DNA from: Deltaproteobacteria bacterium
GTDB lineage: Bacteria; Myxococcota_A; Polyangia; GCA-2747355
Assembly (NCBI GenBank): GCA_020633415.1
Contig: JACKDQ010000001.1
Span: 434,001-498,000, forward strand
Direction of reading: 5' to 3'
DNA length: 64,000 bases
Of the stretch, positions 19,201 to 26,702 are shown piece after piece. How positions within the stretch are numbered: the stretch's first letter is position 1; each line of letters opens with the position of its first letter. The notes below the pieces were generated by a model, which worked only from the letters and a program-made list of their open reading frames with translations, did not search any database and was not told where the DNA came from. Both the position numbers and the translations under genes were made by a program.

Positions 19201-19763
19201 TCTATCTGACCGCCGCGTCGGGCTCGTACTTTGAAGACACTCCAGCGGGGGCGACGTCGACGATCTTTAGCTTCAAACACCGCGGCTTTTCCTCAACGAC
19301 GGACAACCACTTCCGCTGCGCGATCGATCAAGTTTGCAGCGCGAGCTGCTACGTCGATACGCCGCCCCCATGTCCTGACGGTCACCCCTCTAACCGAGCG
19401 ACGCCGATCGATCGACCGATGATGGTCAATAATTTGACCAAGGGGCGTATTGAGTCGTTTTACCTCTACTACGATCCGCCGACGGCACAGTGCAGCGGCA
19501 ACGAGCCCGCCGTTGGGTCGACCTGGTTGATCCGTCTCGAAGGCGGCGATGCCGACAGCTTTGATACGCCAAAGCTGACCCGCGTGCGTCGCTATGATCA
19601 GAAGATCTTCTCGGGCTTAACGCTGATCGGCGGTGGTACAGACATCGTACTGACCAAGGTCGGTAAGAACACGGCGGCCAGCGCACAGACGGGCAGTGGC
19701 AAGGTCGTGTCGGTCAACGCCGGCGGCAAGGCGATGATCGAGTCCTGGCTTGAGGTGCGCTAG
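16212..19763 (+). CDS. pilY1: PilY1-like type IV pilus tip adhesin with VWA domain and Cys-rich insert
   Basis: 1183 residues with signal peptide (MRHPLALLLALALSGPSMTA). A von Willebrand A domain starts at about residue 36 with the MIDAS motif DVSRSM. It is interrupted by a module of two CGNGvC/CGDGyC...CPqDC repeats (about residues 61-125) not found in the classical protein. The C-terminal half (from about 715) is the PilC/PilY1 beta-propeller: YVGSNDGILHAFDTTGKEVF and YIAPHHLAKIYAI are hallmark strings. PilY1 sits at the pilus tip, promotes extension and mediates adhesion. The minor pilin genes lie 8 kb downstream. Length is normal for the family. Confidence 0.88.
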   Translation: MRHPLALLLALALSGPSMTAHAKYDPLRGITAGQLRADVAIVVDVSRSMLWPIASSPLTGSCGNGVCNSNESDISCPQDCSAGSDCLGDRSAGATPVDVCGDGYCSGAEDNTSCPADCLINFKSPLSGTSISPGSAPKCGQAKKTSRLAVVKRALRNILPELRTVARFSLISFAQTRLRAVPAPLCREQTPAYYTYHQADTSSSKLVSLFLSEWELRLRGGWNGASGPQNFTWLAGGSASGAALTLESGANSIYRLSEDPATEVRLPYVGGTVEHNGESYQYVGSYFSYRQYAMLQGPADPEVRHFADYRGPQFSEAGVTWVHRRHTGFAVTTMLANQVVTPTLVYCGGLSTVGELVNDLQRGAVLQPFLPATDQASQDAVLGQLMTQFNVAEQGGLIAHGGTPLGEALDTARVHFLDRQAGSWTPRQLSSTFVPTYVGPSTAPTGWAADAAAPCRPRFVLLLTDGESNGPLDPATATTNLYSTFCPSPDNCNPVRVLPIGMPGANMTELDKIADISVDGVDDPDSCTDAKKCPTARFANNEAELVRAVKEALFEILRGDYTTASAGVTTGVDSQITGNVAVVASTEYPGWRGQLRGYDFSKPDCNTDPTSCIEWDAGAQLEARDWKTRKLYTGAAGHNSGIPFALFDSAGTVNVSAIRQVWSTTATNAQISAFIDDLAGKNGWKLSAIFRAMPTSWGPPTPMPKVPSHAALESAQRDRQRLIYVGSNDGILHAFDTTGKEVFGYIAPHHLAKIYAIYQQGGQDPDPNKYQWVLANSPRIGDLAKSSADPSSWRTFLVQTSGPGSEDFYVLDVTSPTTCTTAGQPATCSLASPPFKVAFNSKTASPSIDPTFGETWSLPALYWSGALAYSQMAMGSGYGTSDQGEYYNRLIYSGEYPWYTTATLSSKRLAGAGALVSPYAVMADTVVGVDDSTMQAVNAYQADLNGRITTFNSGDPNADALILGDNVPSSTAGAGSSYPFYYAPAALREPIDNSRNFYLTAASGSYFEDTPAGATSTIFSFKHRGFSSTTDNHFRCAIDQVCSASCYVDTPPPCPDGHPSNRATPIDRPMMVNNLTKGRIESFYLYYDPPTAQCSGNEPAVGSTWLIRLEGGDADSFDTPKLTRVRRYDQKIFSGLTLIGGGTDIVLTKVGKNTAASAQTGSGKVVSVNAGGKAMIESWLEVR

Positions 19764-19776
19764 TTCGCGCTAGCGT

Positions 19777-22086
19777 TTAGGGCAACGCCAGTTGCAGCGG
19801 GCTGGCTGCGCTGTTGACGGTGACTTTGCGCGTCAGCTTCGTTGTTCCGCTCTCCGCCACGGTCAACACATAGTCGAGTTCGTAGGTATCGCTGAACAAG
19901 AAGTAGCCGTTGGCGTCGGTGGTCTGCTCGCGTCCGTAAGGTTCGATGCGCACCTTGGCGCCGGCGACGGGCGCGCCAGCGTTGTCTTTGACGTAGCCGA
20001 AGAGCGCGATCTTGGCGGGTTCGCTGCCGAGCTGTAGCCGGTAGTGGGCCGCTTGGCGGGTCAGATTGCCGATGGTGTCTTCCGAGACCAGGTGAAAGTA
20101 ATAGACGTCGTCGCTGAGTGCTGCCCCGCTGTGATCGGTGGCGACGATCAGTTGCATGTTGGGGCTAAAGGTCCAGCCGCCGTTCTTAGCGCCGGTGGGG
20201 CTGGTATTGCTCACGCGATCGATGCGATACCAGTAGCCTTTGAAGCTGGCGTCGGGGACTTCGCCGGGGGCTTGCCAGTTGAGGCTGACGGTCTTTTTCG
20301 CCGGATCCGAGTACCACGTCTTGTCGTCGGGGTGACTGGGCGAGCTGATGCTGTGGGGGGTGCTATTGATCCACAAGCGGAAGCGCGTGGCGATCGTGCT
20401 CAGCGCTGCCGATTGGTGGACGCTCAGCAGGTGAAAGTACCAGTAGCCGGGCTTGGTGAATTTGGAAACGGCGAACGTTTGCTGAGTGGTCGTGGTGTAT
20501 GAGCCGTTGGCTGCGGTGAGCTGCGTGGCCGGATTGTCGTCGAGGATCGTGTAGTAGCCTTGCACCTGAGCGAAGGGTTGACTCCAGCTCACCGAGAAGT
20601 CCTGAAAGTCGTCGTTATAGGCCAGCGTCTTGTCGGGATGGCTCGTCGAGCTCAGGTCCGTTGGTGGCATCCACGACGCCGAGGCCACACCATCGATCGT
20701 TGCCTTGTTGGTGATCTTCTCGCCGTGGATGACGATCAATCGGCCTTCGCCACCAGTGCCACCGCGGCCGTAGGTTGTGCTGCTGCAGTAATAGGGCTTT
20801 TGTCCCGGTCCGCTGCCTGGTGCGCCACCGCTCAGGTCGACGACCGCTGTCGAGCTCAGGTCGACTTCGGCGCCGCGGATCAACACGCCGCCGCCCGAGC
20901 CGCCGCCGCCGCCCGATGCTGACGAGGTTGCGGTGCTCTGTCCCTGGCCGCCTCGCGCGCGCAGGGTGCCGTAGACGGTGACCTTCTCGTCGGCGATCAG
21001 CTGAATCTCACCGCCGCCCTTGCCACCCGCGGTCCAGTCGCCGGGTGGACTGCTCGCTGTGCAGCTGGTTTTGGCGCAGCCCGACCCACCGGCGAAGCCC
21101 GCAGTGATGGCGTCGTGGTAGGCATCGCCGCGAATCGCGCCGGCCTTGCCGCCACCGCAGCTACCACAACCGTTGGCGTTGTAGCCGATAACTTCGCCGT
21201 TGTTGCCCGGGCCGCCATAGCTGCCGCCGCCCCCGCCGGAAAAGCGATAGGAGCATTGCCTACCGTTTTCGCCGCCAGGGCTGTCCGAGGTTTCGGAGAG
21301 ATCGATCGTCGACTGCGGATCGATCAGGATGTTCTTGGCGTTGATCCGCAGCGAGCCGCTCTTGCAGGTGACTTTGGCGCCGCCCTGGACGGTGAAGGTG
21401 CCGGCGATGTTCTGCTCACCGCAGAGCTCGGTGTCGGTGGTGATCGTCAGTGATGCGGCCTCGCAGCGACCGAGATTGCAGGCGGTCGTTGGCGGGCAGG
21501 GTTGCGCCTGATCCCAGACCAAGCAGCCGCCTTGGGCGATGCACTTGCGTACGCCGCCTTGTGGATCGCAGCTAACGTCACCGCTGCCGCACTCGTCGAT
21601 GCAGCCGCTGACGCAGCTATTGTTTTTGCAGACTTTGCCACTGCCACAGAGCGCGCTCGGGCCCCAGATCGTGCAGCCCGCCGGGCCGTTGACGCAGGTC
21701 TCGACGCCCGACGAAGCACCCGCGCCGGCGCAGCGCTTGTCGCCGAAGGCGCAAGCGTTGGTGCACCCGTCCTTTGCGGGTCCGTCGCCCAGCGGGCCAT
21801 CAGCAGGTGGTCGACCATCGCTGGCGCTGTCGGCAGTGGTTTTGCCATCGGGGTTGAGCGCGCCGTCGTGCCGCGGAGCGCCGTCGTTGTCGCCCAGATC
21901 TGCGAAGATCGGGCCATCGGGTTTGGTCAGCAGGCCGTCGAGCGGTCCGCTATCGCGTGTACCCGGTGCGTCGGCCGAGCCGCTGCAAGCGGCGCCGAGC
22001 AGCGCGAGCAGCGCGATCACTGCGCACTTGATGGCGGTCGAAGCTGTTGGTTGTCTGAATAGGGGGGGATGCTGCCGTTGGTTCAT
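19777..22086 (-). CDS. Large Gly-rich lipoprotein with Cys modules, Fn3-like and carboxypeptidase-regulatory-like domains
   Basis: 769 residues. Lipoprotein signal (VIALLALLGAACSGSADAPG) then an Asp/Gly/Pro linker (residues about 45-105), Cys-rich modules (NACAFGDKRCAGAG, CIDECGSGDVSCDPQGG, CNLGRCEA), a Gly-rich region with GGGGGSYGGPGNNGEV (about 280-420) that resembles the loop-rich part of beta-helix proteins, two Fn3-like sandwiches (about 490-680), and a C-terminal carboxypeptidase-regulatory-like domain (FGYVKDNAGAPVAGAKVRIE). It is most likely a surface-displayed adhesin or matrix protein. It is convergent with pilY1, with 13 bases between stops. Confidence 0.82.
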   Translation of the reverse strand: MNQRQHPPLFRQPTASTAIKCAVIALLALLGAACSGSADAPGTRDSGPLDGLLTKPDGPIFADLGDNDGAPRHDGALNPDGKTTADSASDGRPPADGPLGDGPAKDGCTNACAFGDKRCAGAGASSGVETCVNGPAGCTIWGPSALCGSGKVCKNNSCVSGCIDECGSGDVSCDPQGGVRKCIAQGGCLVWDQAQPCPPTTACNLGRCEAASLTITTDTELCGEQNIAGTFTVQGGAKVTCKSGSLRINAKNILIDPQSTIDLSETSDSPGGENGRQCSYRFSGGGGGSYGGPGNNGEVIGYNANGCGSCGGGKAGAIRGDAYHDAITAGFAGGSGCAKTSCTASSPPGDWTAGGKGGGEIQLIADEKVTVYGTLRARGGQGQSTATSSASGGGGGSGGGVLIRGAEVDLSSTAVVDLSGGAPGSGPGQKPYYCSSTTYGRGGTGGEGRLIVIHGEKITNKATIDGVASASWMPPTDLSSTSHPDKTLAYNDDFQDFSVSWSQPFAQVQGYYTILDDNPATQLTAANGSYTTTTQQTFAVSKFTKPGYWYFHLLSVHQSAALSTIATRFRLWINSTPHSISSPSHPDDKTWYSDPAKKTVSLNWQAPGEVPDASFKGYWYRIDRVSNTSPTGAKNGGWTFSPNMQLIVATDHSGAALSDDVYYFHLVSEDTIGNLTRQAAHYRLQLGSEPAKIALFGYVKDNAGAPVAGAKVRIEPYGREQTTDANGYFLFSDTYELDYVLTVAESGTTKLTRKVTVNSAASPLQLALP

Positions 22087-22133
22087 CGATTATCCGTGCC
22101 TCTGCCAGGCCGTACTACGAGGCCGGGTGCCGA

Positions 22134-22205
22134 TTCTCGCCGCAGATTTCCGGCCACCGCTCGCCGCAGATTTCCGGCCACCGCTCGCCGCAGATTTCTG
22201 GCCAC
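22134..22205. repeat. Three tandem 24-bp repeats
   Basis: Three head-to-tail 24-base units at 22134-22157, 22158-22181 and 22182-22205; the unit contains CTCGCCGCAGATTTCCGG. The second is unchanged, the first differs at its first two bases and the third has one C to T change. They lie between two divergent genes, 50 bases upstream of the lipoprotein start and about 145 bases upstream of the tandem helix-hairpin-helix genes. Read on the minus strand they encode an in-frame eight-residue repeat (WPEICGER), but no convincing gene surrounds it. There are no spacers, so it is not CRISPR. Confidence 0.85.
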
Positions 22206-22322
22206 CGGCAGCCCAAGGATGCGCTCCGGCAGAAATCGGTCACTGTATGGACGGCCGTGGGCGCTCCTGCTGATAACACGTCGACTTTAAAGCGCTTTAT
22301 GCCGCAGCGTTTCGGGTCTGCT

Positions 22323-22338
22323 TGGCACTTCTTTTGCT
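22323..22338 (+). promoter_or_regulatory. Sigma-54 (-24/-12) promoter candidate for the helix-hairpin-helix operon
   Basis: TGGCAC, five bases (TTCTT), TTGCT at 22323-22338 matches the TGGCAC-N5-TTGCA consensus except for the last base. The GG and GC elements have the correct spacing. The predicted start of transcription is at about 22348-22350, directly before the ATG at 22351, so the first gene would have almost no leader. A sigma-54 activator binding site should lie upstream, and the triple 24-bp repeat is in the right range. Confidence 0.5.
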
Positions 22339-22350
22339 TGGTCGAGTGAC

Positions 22351-23010
22351 ATGAACCGGCGCGTTTCAACGGCGGTGCTGTGCCTGCTGGTCGGGGCGTC
22401 GGGTGTCGCCCGCGCTGGCAGCTCTTCGTTCAGGGTGGTCGACAGCGCCAAGCCGATCGCCGGTGGGGCGCGGGTCAAACTGCGCTACGACAACAACTGG
22501 GGCTCGCCGCAGCGCAATACCGACAACAGTAGCGTGCGGCTCTGGCTACAGGTCTCGGATACCAAGCCGCAGTACGGCAATCACCTGGGGACGACCCGAA
22601 ACGGCATGTTTCGCGCCAAAGGCGCCAAGCAGTGGGGCGTCGTCGAGATGCTTGGACGTGGCCGGCTCGAGATCGACGTTAAGTACAGCCGTTTCGGTCT
22701 GCAGCCCGGCGACACGTTATGGATCAGCGGGTGTTGGCTGAAGAGCGGCCATATCTGGGGCGACTTTTGGTTCCGCACGGTGGGATCGGTGACTTTGCCA
22801 GCGGCGAAGAGCCGCTATCTCCAGATCAATAGCGCCACACTGGCGGAGCTCTGCGAGCTGCCGGGAATCGGCCAGGCGAGCGCGCGAAAGATCATCGCTC
22901 AGCGCAACATCGCGCCGATTCGTAGCAGCAAGGCACTTGAAGCGCTATTGGGCGCAAAGCGAGTGCAAGCACTCAAAGGCGCGCTGGGGTTCAAGCGAGC
23001 AACGCCATGA
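22351..23010 (+). CDS. Exported protein with new N-terminal domain and ComEA-like helix-hairpin-helix (copy 1)
   Basis: 219 residues. Signal peptide (about 1-24, VLCLLVGASGVARA). Residues about 27-150 form a conserved domain I do not recognise, with KPIAGGARVKLRYDNNWG near its start, GVVEMLGRGRLEIDV in the middle and LWISGCWLKSGHIWGDFW near its end. Residues about 157-219 are a helix-hairpin-helix unit (INSATLAELCELPGIGQASA, RKIIAQRN) as in ComEA and related DNA-binding proteins. ComEA is normally half this size with no such N-terminal domain. First of three tandem copies separated by 30 bases and then by an overlap. Export and a DNA-binding fold suggest binding of extracellular or periplasmic DNA, an inference. 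Confidence 0.8.
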   Translation: MNRRVSTAVLCLLVGASGVARAGSSSFRVVDSAKPIAGGARVKLRYDNNWGSPQRNTDNSSVRLWLQVSDTKPQYGNHLGTTRNGMFRAKGAKQWGVVEMLGRGRLEIDVKYSRFGLQPGDTLWISGCWLKSGHIWGDFWFRTVGSVTLPAAKSRYLQINSATLAELCELPGIGQASARKIIAQRNIAPIRSSKALEALLGAKRVQALKGALGFKRATP

Positions 23011-23040
23011 CTTGGCGCGAGATCAAGGGAACGTGGTTCG

Positions 23041-23703
23041 ATGCGTAGACTTGTTGCGATTCTTGCGTTGATCGTCATTGCCGGGCTGCCCGGTGCGGCG
23101 AGCGCTTACTGGTCGACCTTCAAGGTTGCCGGCAAGGCCAAGCCGATCGCCGGTGGGGCGCGGGTCAAACTGCGCTACGACAATCGCTGGGGTTCGGCAC
23201 AGCTCGACGAGCAGAACAAGCAGGTGCGCTTGTGGTTGGATGTTGGCGACGCCCCACCGCGATACAGCAGCGTGGGTGCGTCTAGCAACGGTATGTTTCG
23301 TGCGCCTGGTTCCAAGCAGTTTGGCGTGGTCGATATGCTGGGGCGCGGGCAGATCGAGATCGACATCGACTATCGTCGCTTTGGCTACAAGGGAGGCGAC
23401 ACGGTGTGGATCAGCGGTTGTTGGCTGAAAAGCGGGCACGTCTTCGGCGATTTCTGGGGCCGACCGGTCGGCTCGCTGGTCTTGCCCGGGCGTTGGGAAA
23501 AGACTGTTTGGCAGGTCAACTCGGCGACGCTCGCCGAGCTCTGCGAGCTGCCCGGGATCGGCAAGGCCCGCGCTCAGAAGATCATCGCTCAGCGTCAGCT
23601 TGCGCCGATCCGCAACTTCAAGATGCTCGAAGCACTACTCGGTGCCAAGGCTGCGCAACCGCTGAAAGGCAAGCTGCGCTACGCCGTGCCCAAGGGCCAA
23701 TGA
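23041..23703 (+). CDS. Exported protein with new N-terminal domain and ComEA-like helix-hairpin-helix (copy 2)
   Basis: 220 residues with the same layout as copy 1: signal peptide (LVAILALIVIAGLPGAASA), the shared N-terminal domain (KPIAGGARVKLRYDNRWGSA; GVVDMLGRGQIEIDI; ISGCWLKSGHVFGDFW), and a helix-hairpin-helix tail (VNSATLAELCELPGIGKARA). It follows copy 1 by 30 bases, so the two share a transcript. A 47-bp tract (23137-23183) is identical to copy 1 (22447-22493), synonymous sites included, while neighbouring sequence has diverged, pointing to gene conversion. Its TGA overlaps the ATG of copy 3. Confidence 0.8.
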   Translation: MRRLVAILALIVIAGLPGAASAYWSTFKVAGKAKPIAGGARVKLRYDNRWGSAQLDEQNKQVRLWLDVGDAPPRYSSVGASSNGMFRAPGSKQFGVVDMLGRGQIEIDIDYRRFGYKGGDTVWISGCWLKSGHVFGDFWGRPVGSLVLPGRWEKTVWQVNSATLAELCELPGIGKARAQKIIAQRQLAPIRNFKMLEALLGAKAAQPLKGKLRYAVPKGQ

Positions 23704-24389
23704 TGTCATTTCGCAACGGGGGGATGCGGTTGACAGTCCGATTTACCAAGCTCGTTTTGGCATCGTTACTGGTGCTGGCGTCGAGCACGGCGCTCGCCGA
23801 TGGCAACTCGAGGTTCAAAGTCCTCGGCGCCGAGCCGATCGTCGGCGGGGCGCGGGTCAAGCTGCGCTTTCTTAACGAGTGGGGTGCACCCGGTGTCACC
23901 GAGCGGAACAAAAGAGTTCGGCTCTGGCTGAGCACGACGCAGCCCGAACTTTACGGGGGGGTAGGTGTGGTGACCAACGGCATGTATCGTCCGAGGGGTG
24001 CCAAGGAATACGGCGTGGTCGATATGTGTGGTCGCGGCGTTTTGCGGATCGATGTGAATTACGAGCGCTTCGGCTGCAACGCCGGCGACCGTTTGTGGGT
24101 CAGCGGCTGTTGGCTGAGAAGCGGCCATGTCTGGAGCGAGGTCTGGAATCGCAAGACGGGCTTCGCACTGCTGCCGGCGCCGAAGCCGGCTCAGGTCTAT
24201 CTCAACTCAGCGACGCAGGCCGAGCTCTGCGAGCTGCCGGGGATCGGCAAGAGCCGGGCTGAGCAGATCATCGCCCAGCGTAAGATCGCGCCGATTCGCG
24301 ACGGCAAAGCGCTCGAGAAACTGTTTGGTGCGCAGACGGCGCAGGCGCTCAAGGGCAAGGTGCGCTACGTGATCGAGGCTGCGGAGTAG
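23703..24389 (+). CDS. Exported protein with new N-terminal domain and ComEA-like helix-hairpin-helix (copy 3)
   Basis: 228 residues from the ATG at 23703, whose first base is the last base of the copy 2 stop (TGATG); an adjacent in-frame ATG at 23700 is less well spaced from AAGGG. Signal peptide follows a slightly longer N-region (LVLASLLVLASSTALA). The shared domain has diverged most here (EPIVGGARVKLRFLNEWGAP; GVVDMCGRGVLRIDV; LWVSGCWLRSGHVW), and the helix-hairpin-helix tail is LNSATQAELCELPGIGKSRA. Conserved Cys pair in the domain suggests a disulfide. It closes the three-gene unit. Function as for copy 1. Confidence 0.8.
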   Translation: MSFRNGGMRLTVRFTKLVLASLLVLASSTALADGNSRFKVLGAEPIVGGARVKLRFLNEWGAPGVTERNKRVRLWLSTTQPELYGGVGVVTNGMYRPRGAKEYGVVDMCGRGVLRIDVNYERFGCNAGDRLWVSGCWLRSGHVWSEVWNRKTGFALLPAPKPAQVYLNSATQAELCELPGIGKSRAEQIIAQRKIAPIRDGKALEKLFGAQTAQALKGKVRYVIEAAE

Positions 24390-24410
24390 CGCGATCGGAC
24401 AAGGGATGCG

Positions 24411-24896
24411 CTACTTGCTCTGATCGAGGGCGGCGTTCCAAACCGCTGCGGCTTGCTCGTGAGCGTCGACGCCCTTCCAGAACTGTTCCATCAATGTCGG
24501 AATCATCTCTGGGCTAACGCCGTCGATGCTGAGCACTTTGGGGCGAAAGACGGCGAAGCCCGCCTTCGCTGGTCGATAGGGGATGCCCAACGAAAGGCGC
24601 AGACCGCCTTGACCGGCGGCCTCAACGAACAAACAATCGCTGCGCGGCAGATCGTCGAGGGTGATGTAGCCATCGAAGACGCACACGGCGGCCGAGGTCT
24701 TGCCCTGGTCTTCCTTCAGCCAGTCAGCAAAGCGTTGTTTGGGGGCTTGTTCGCCGCCGATCCAACGCTCAAGTTGTCGCCCGCTCGCTGACTCGTAGGC
24801 CATCAGTGGGATCAGTCCGCCGTCATCGAGATCCGAGACCGACCATACCGCATGGGCGGCGATGAAGCCGGTCAAGTCCAAGAGCTTTTCGTACAT
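24411..24896 (-). CDS. Hypothetical soluble protein
   Basis: 161 residues from the ATG at 24896, which has GAGGAG upstream at a good distance; a GTG 15 bases earlier has none. The protein starts MYEKLLDLTGFIAAHAVWSV and contains FVEAAGQGGLRLSLGIPYRP and PEMIPTLMEQFWKGVDAHEQ. No signal peptide, no membrane segment. I recognise no domain. It is convergent with the helix-hairpin-helix genes. Confidence 0.7.
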   Translation of the reverse strand: MYEKLLDLTGFIAAHAVWSVSDLDDGGLIPLMAYESASGRQLERWIGGEQAPKQRFADWLKEDQGKTSAAVCVFDGYITLDDLPRSDCLFVEAAGQGGLRLSLGIPYRPAKAGFAVFRPKVLSIDGVSPEMIPTLMEQFWKGVDAHEQAAAVWNAALDQSK

Positions 24897-25073
24897 TGGC
24901 CTGCTCCTCACGCTATGCCGTTAGCCCAGTCCTACGCGGCTTGAGGCAAGATCTTGCCCCTGCCGGCGTGAAGGACTGCGGCGGCCTGGTGATTTGAGGT
25001 ATGATTACCGCTGCGTCGCTACTCGTTGGGGCGCACATCTCACTGATCACGACGAGATATTCGAGGACCGTCG

Positions 25074-25865
25074 ATGCGTAACTCGCTGGCGCTGCTCGCG
25101 CTCAACATCGCCCTCTTGCTGGTTCCCCGTTTGGCAGCGGCTCAGTTGGCTCCGATGGCGACCGATCGTCCAGGCAACGGCAACGCTGCAGCTGTCGTTG
25201 CTCACGGTGTGTTGCTGATCGAGACCGGCGCAAATTTCAGCCACGATAGCACGGCAGGCAGTGCCGCCAATCAGCTGGCGCTACCGACCGCGCTGCGCTT
25301 GGGTCTGGGCGGTGTTTTCGAGTTTCGTGTGGGCAGCGAACTGTTTCGCGTTTATCAGCCCGCCGACAGCGTCGTCGTCTCTGGTACCGATTTTTACGCC
25401 GGATTCAAAGTGCTGATCGGCCGCGACAAACCGTCGGGGATCAGTATGGCGGTCAGCGTCCAAGGGAACTTTCCCGTCGGTGGCGAGGCCGTCACGTCCG
25501 ACGGCTACGATATCGAAGCACGCGTCTTGCTCGGCTGGTCGCGAGGACCGTACTCGATCCTCTTCAACATTGGCGGCGAGGCGGTGGCTCCCGAGGACAG
25601 TGATCGCTTCGGTCGCGGAGTTTACGATTTGCTTTTGGCCTATGCACTGCCGTTTTGGTCGCAGCGCTTGACTGTTTTTGTTGAAGCCTTTGGTCGACCG
25701 GCACCGGAACTCGATCGCTCGGTTAATCAGTTTGACTGGGGATTGCTCGCCGGATTAACGCCGGACTTGCAGCTCGATCTGTTCGTTCAACATGGCTTGC
25801 ATCAGGCGGCAACCGCGCTGCAGATCGGTCTGGGTCTGAGCTACCGCGGCTGTTTGTTTTGCTAG
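25074..25865 (+). CDS. Outer-membrane beta-barrel protein (MetA/transporter-type)
   Basis: 263 residues with a signal peptide (LALLALNIALLLVPRLAAAQ), ribosome binding site GAGGA six bases before the ATG, and alternating hydrophobic strands to a C-terminal region ending LQIGLGLSYRGCLFC. The opening after cleavage, TDRPGNGNAAAVVAHGVLLIETG, is typical of the phenol-degradation MetA-like/transporter outer-membrane proteins, which form small barrels in Gram-negative bacteria. It is monocistronic. Substrate unknown. The terminal CLFC is unusual because barrels of this kind usually end with an aromatic residue. Confidence 0.7.
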   Translation: MRNSLALLALNIALLLVPRLAAAQLAPMATDRPGNGNAAAVVAHGVLLIETGANFSHDSTAGSAANQLALPTALRLGLGGVFEFRVGSELFRVYQPADSVVVSGTDFYAGFKVLIGRDKPSGISMAVSVQGNFPVGGEAVTSDGYDIEARVLLGWSRGPYSILFNIGGEAVAPEDSDRFGRGVYDLLLAYALPFWSQRLTVFVEAFGRPAPELDRSVNQFDWGLLAGLTPDLQLDLFVQHGLHQAATALQIGLGLSYRGCLFC

Positions 25866-25892
25866 CAGCCGATCGCTTGTCGTGCGATGCGG

Positions 25893-26639
25893 CTAGCTCG
25901 CTTGGCCGGCGAGCGCGGCGCTGATCTGTGGCTCAGAAAAACCTTGGAAGACCTGCTTGCCGACGATGATCAGCGGGACCACGCCACGGCGTAGACCGAG
26001 CTTTTCGGCGATTTGCTGGTAGGCTGCTGCCGCTTGCTGGTCCTTTTCGACGTCCTTTTCGACGAATGGGACGCCACGGCCGGCGAAGTATGCTCGTGCT
26101 TTCTTGCAGGACGGACACCAGCTGGTGCTGAACATCACCACGCGCGGCTCGGCAACGCTGGCGCTGTCGGCGGGCGGCTTCTTTGCCCGCGGTCGGCGTC
26201 GACGCGTGCGTCGTGGGCGATGCCGCAGCGGCGTCTTGGTGGCTAGCGGTTCGATGATCGGCTGCTTCAGCTCGCTCAGCTTGGGCATGTTGCGGTCGAG
26301 CCAGCTGCCTTTGCTCTCGCGCCAAACCGCGTAGCGGTTGCCGTCGGTCTTTTTGCGCAGATCGGCGACAAAGACCTGTCCATCGCTCAGCGTTTGCAGC
26401 GGGTCGGTGACCATCACCTGCGCTCGGGCAACTGGCGCGACGTCGGCGATGCGCTCGACAGTTCTCAGCCGCGCTTGCTCGTCGAAGAAACTAAACAGCA
26501 ACCCGCGTCCGTCGGCGATCAACGGCTTCTCCGCAGCGGTCTGCTTTGCATCGGCTGTCGTCTTCGGCGCTTTGCAGCCGGCTAGCGAGAGCCACATCAG
26601 CAGCGTTATTGACGCCAACTTTCCAACCATCTGAACCAT
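25893..26639 (-). CDS. Thioredoxin/glutaredoxin-fold lipoprotein
   Basis: 248 residues from the ATG at 26639, the start that places the lipoprotein signal (VGKLASITLLMWLSLAGC) at the N-terminus; the longer frame upstream adds an unlikely basic stretch, and a Met three codons later is also possible. Residues about 50-150 are a region with no clear family, then an Arg/Pro-rich linker (RHRPRRTRRRRPRAKKPP), then a thioredoxin-fold domain at the C-terminus with the redox motif WCPSCKKA and the cis-Pro segment GVVPLIIV. The Cys pair and position fit glutaredoxin. It should act in disulfide exchange at the outer side of the membrane. Confidence 0.75.
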   Translation of the reverse strand: MVQMVGKLASITLLMWLSLAGCKAPKTTADAKQTAAEKPLIADGRGLLFSFFDEQARLRTVERIADVAPVARAQVMVTDPLQTLSDGQVFVADLRKKTDGNRYAVWRESKGSWLDRNMPKLSELKQPIIEPLATKTPLRHRPRRTRRRRPRAKKPPADSASVAEPRVVMFSTSWCPSCKKARAYFAGRGVPFVEKDVEKDQQAAAAYQQIAEKLGLRRGVVPLIIVGKQVFQGFSEPQISAALAGQAS

Positions 26640-26702
26640 CGCGTTTTTGTAACAGAGCCGTCGTCGGCTGTCTGCCTTGGCGGCGGGCAAATTTTTTTTA
26701 CC

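Noticed and set aside
22134..22205. Possible short CRISPR array
   Set aside because: The 24-bp units are directly adjacent without spacers and no cas gene is present.
22115..22369. 84-codon minus-strand gene encoding WPEICGER repeats
   Set aside because: It depends on the tandem repeat for its length, has no ribosome binding site and overlaps the promoter and start of the opposite operon.
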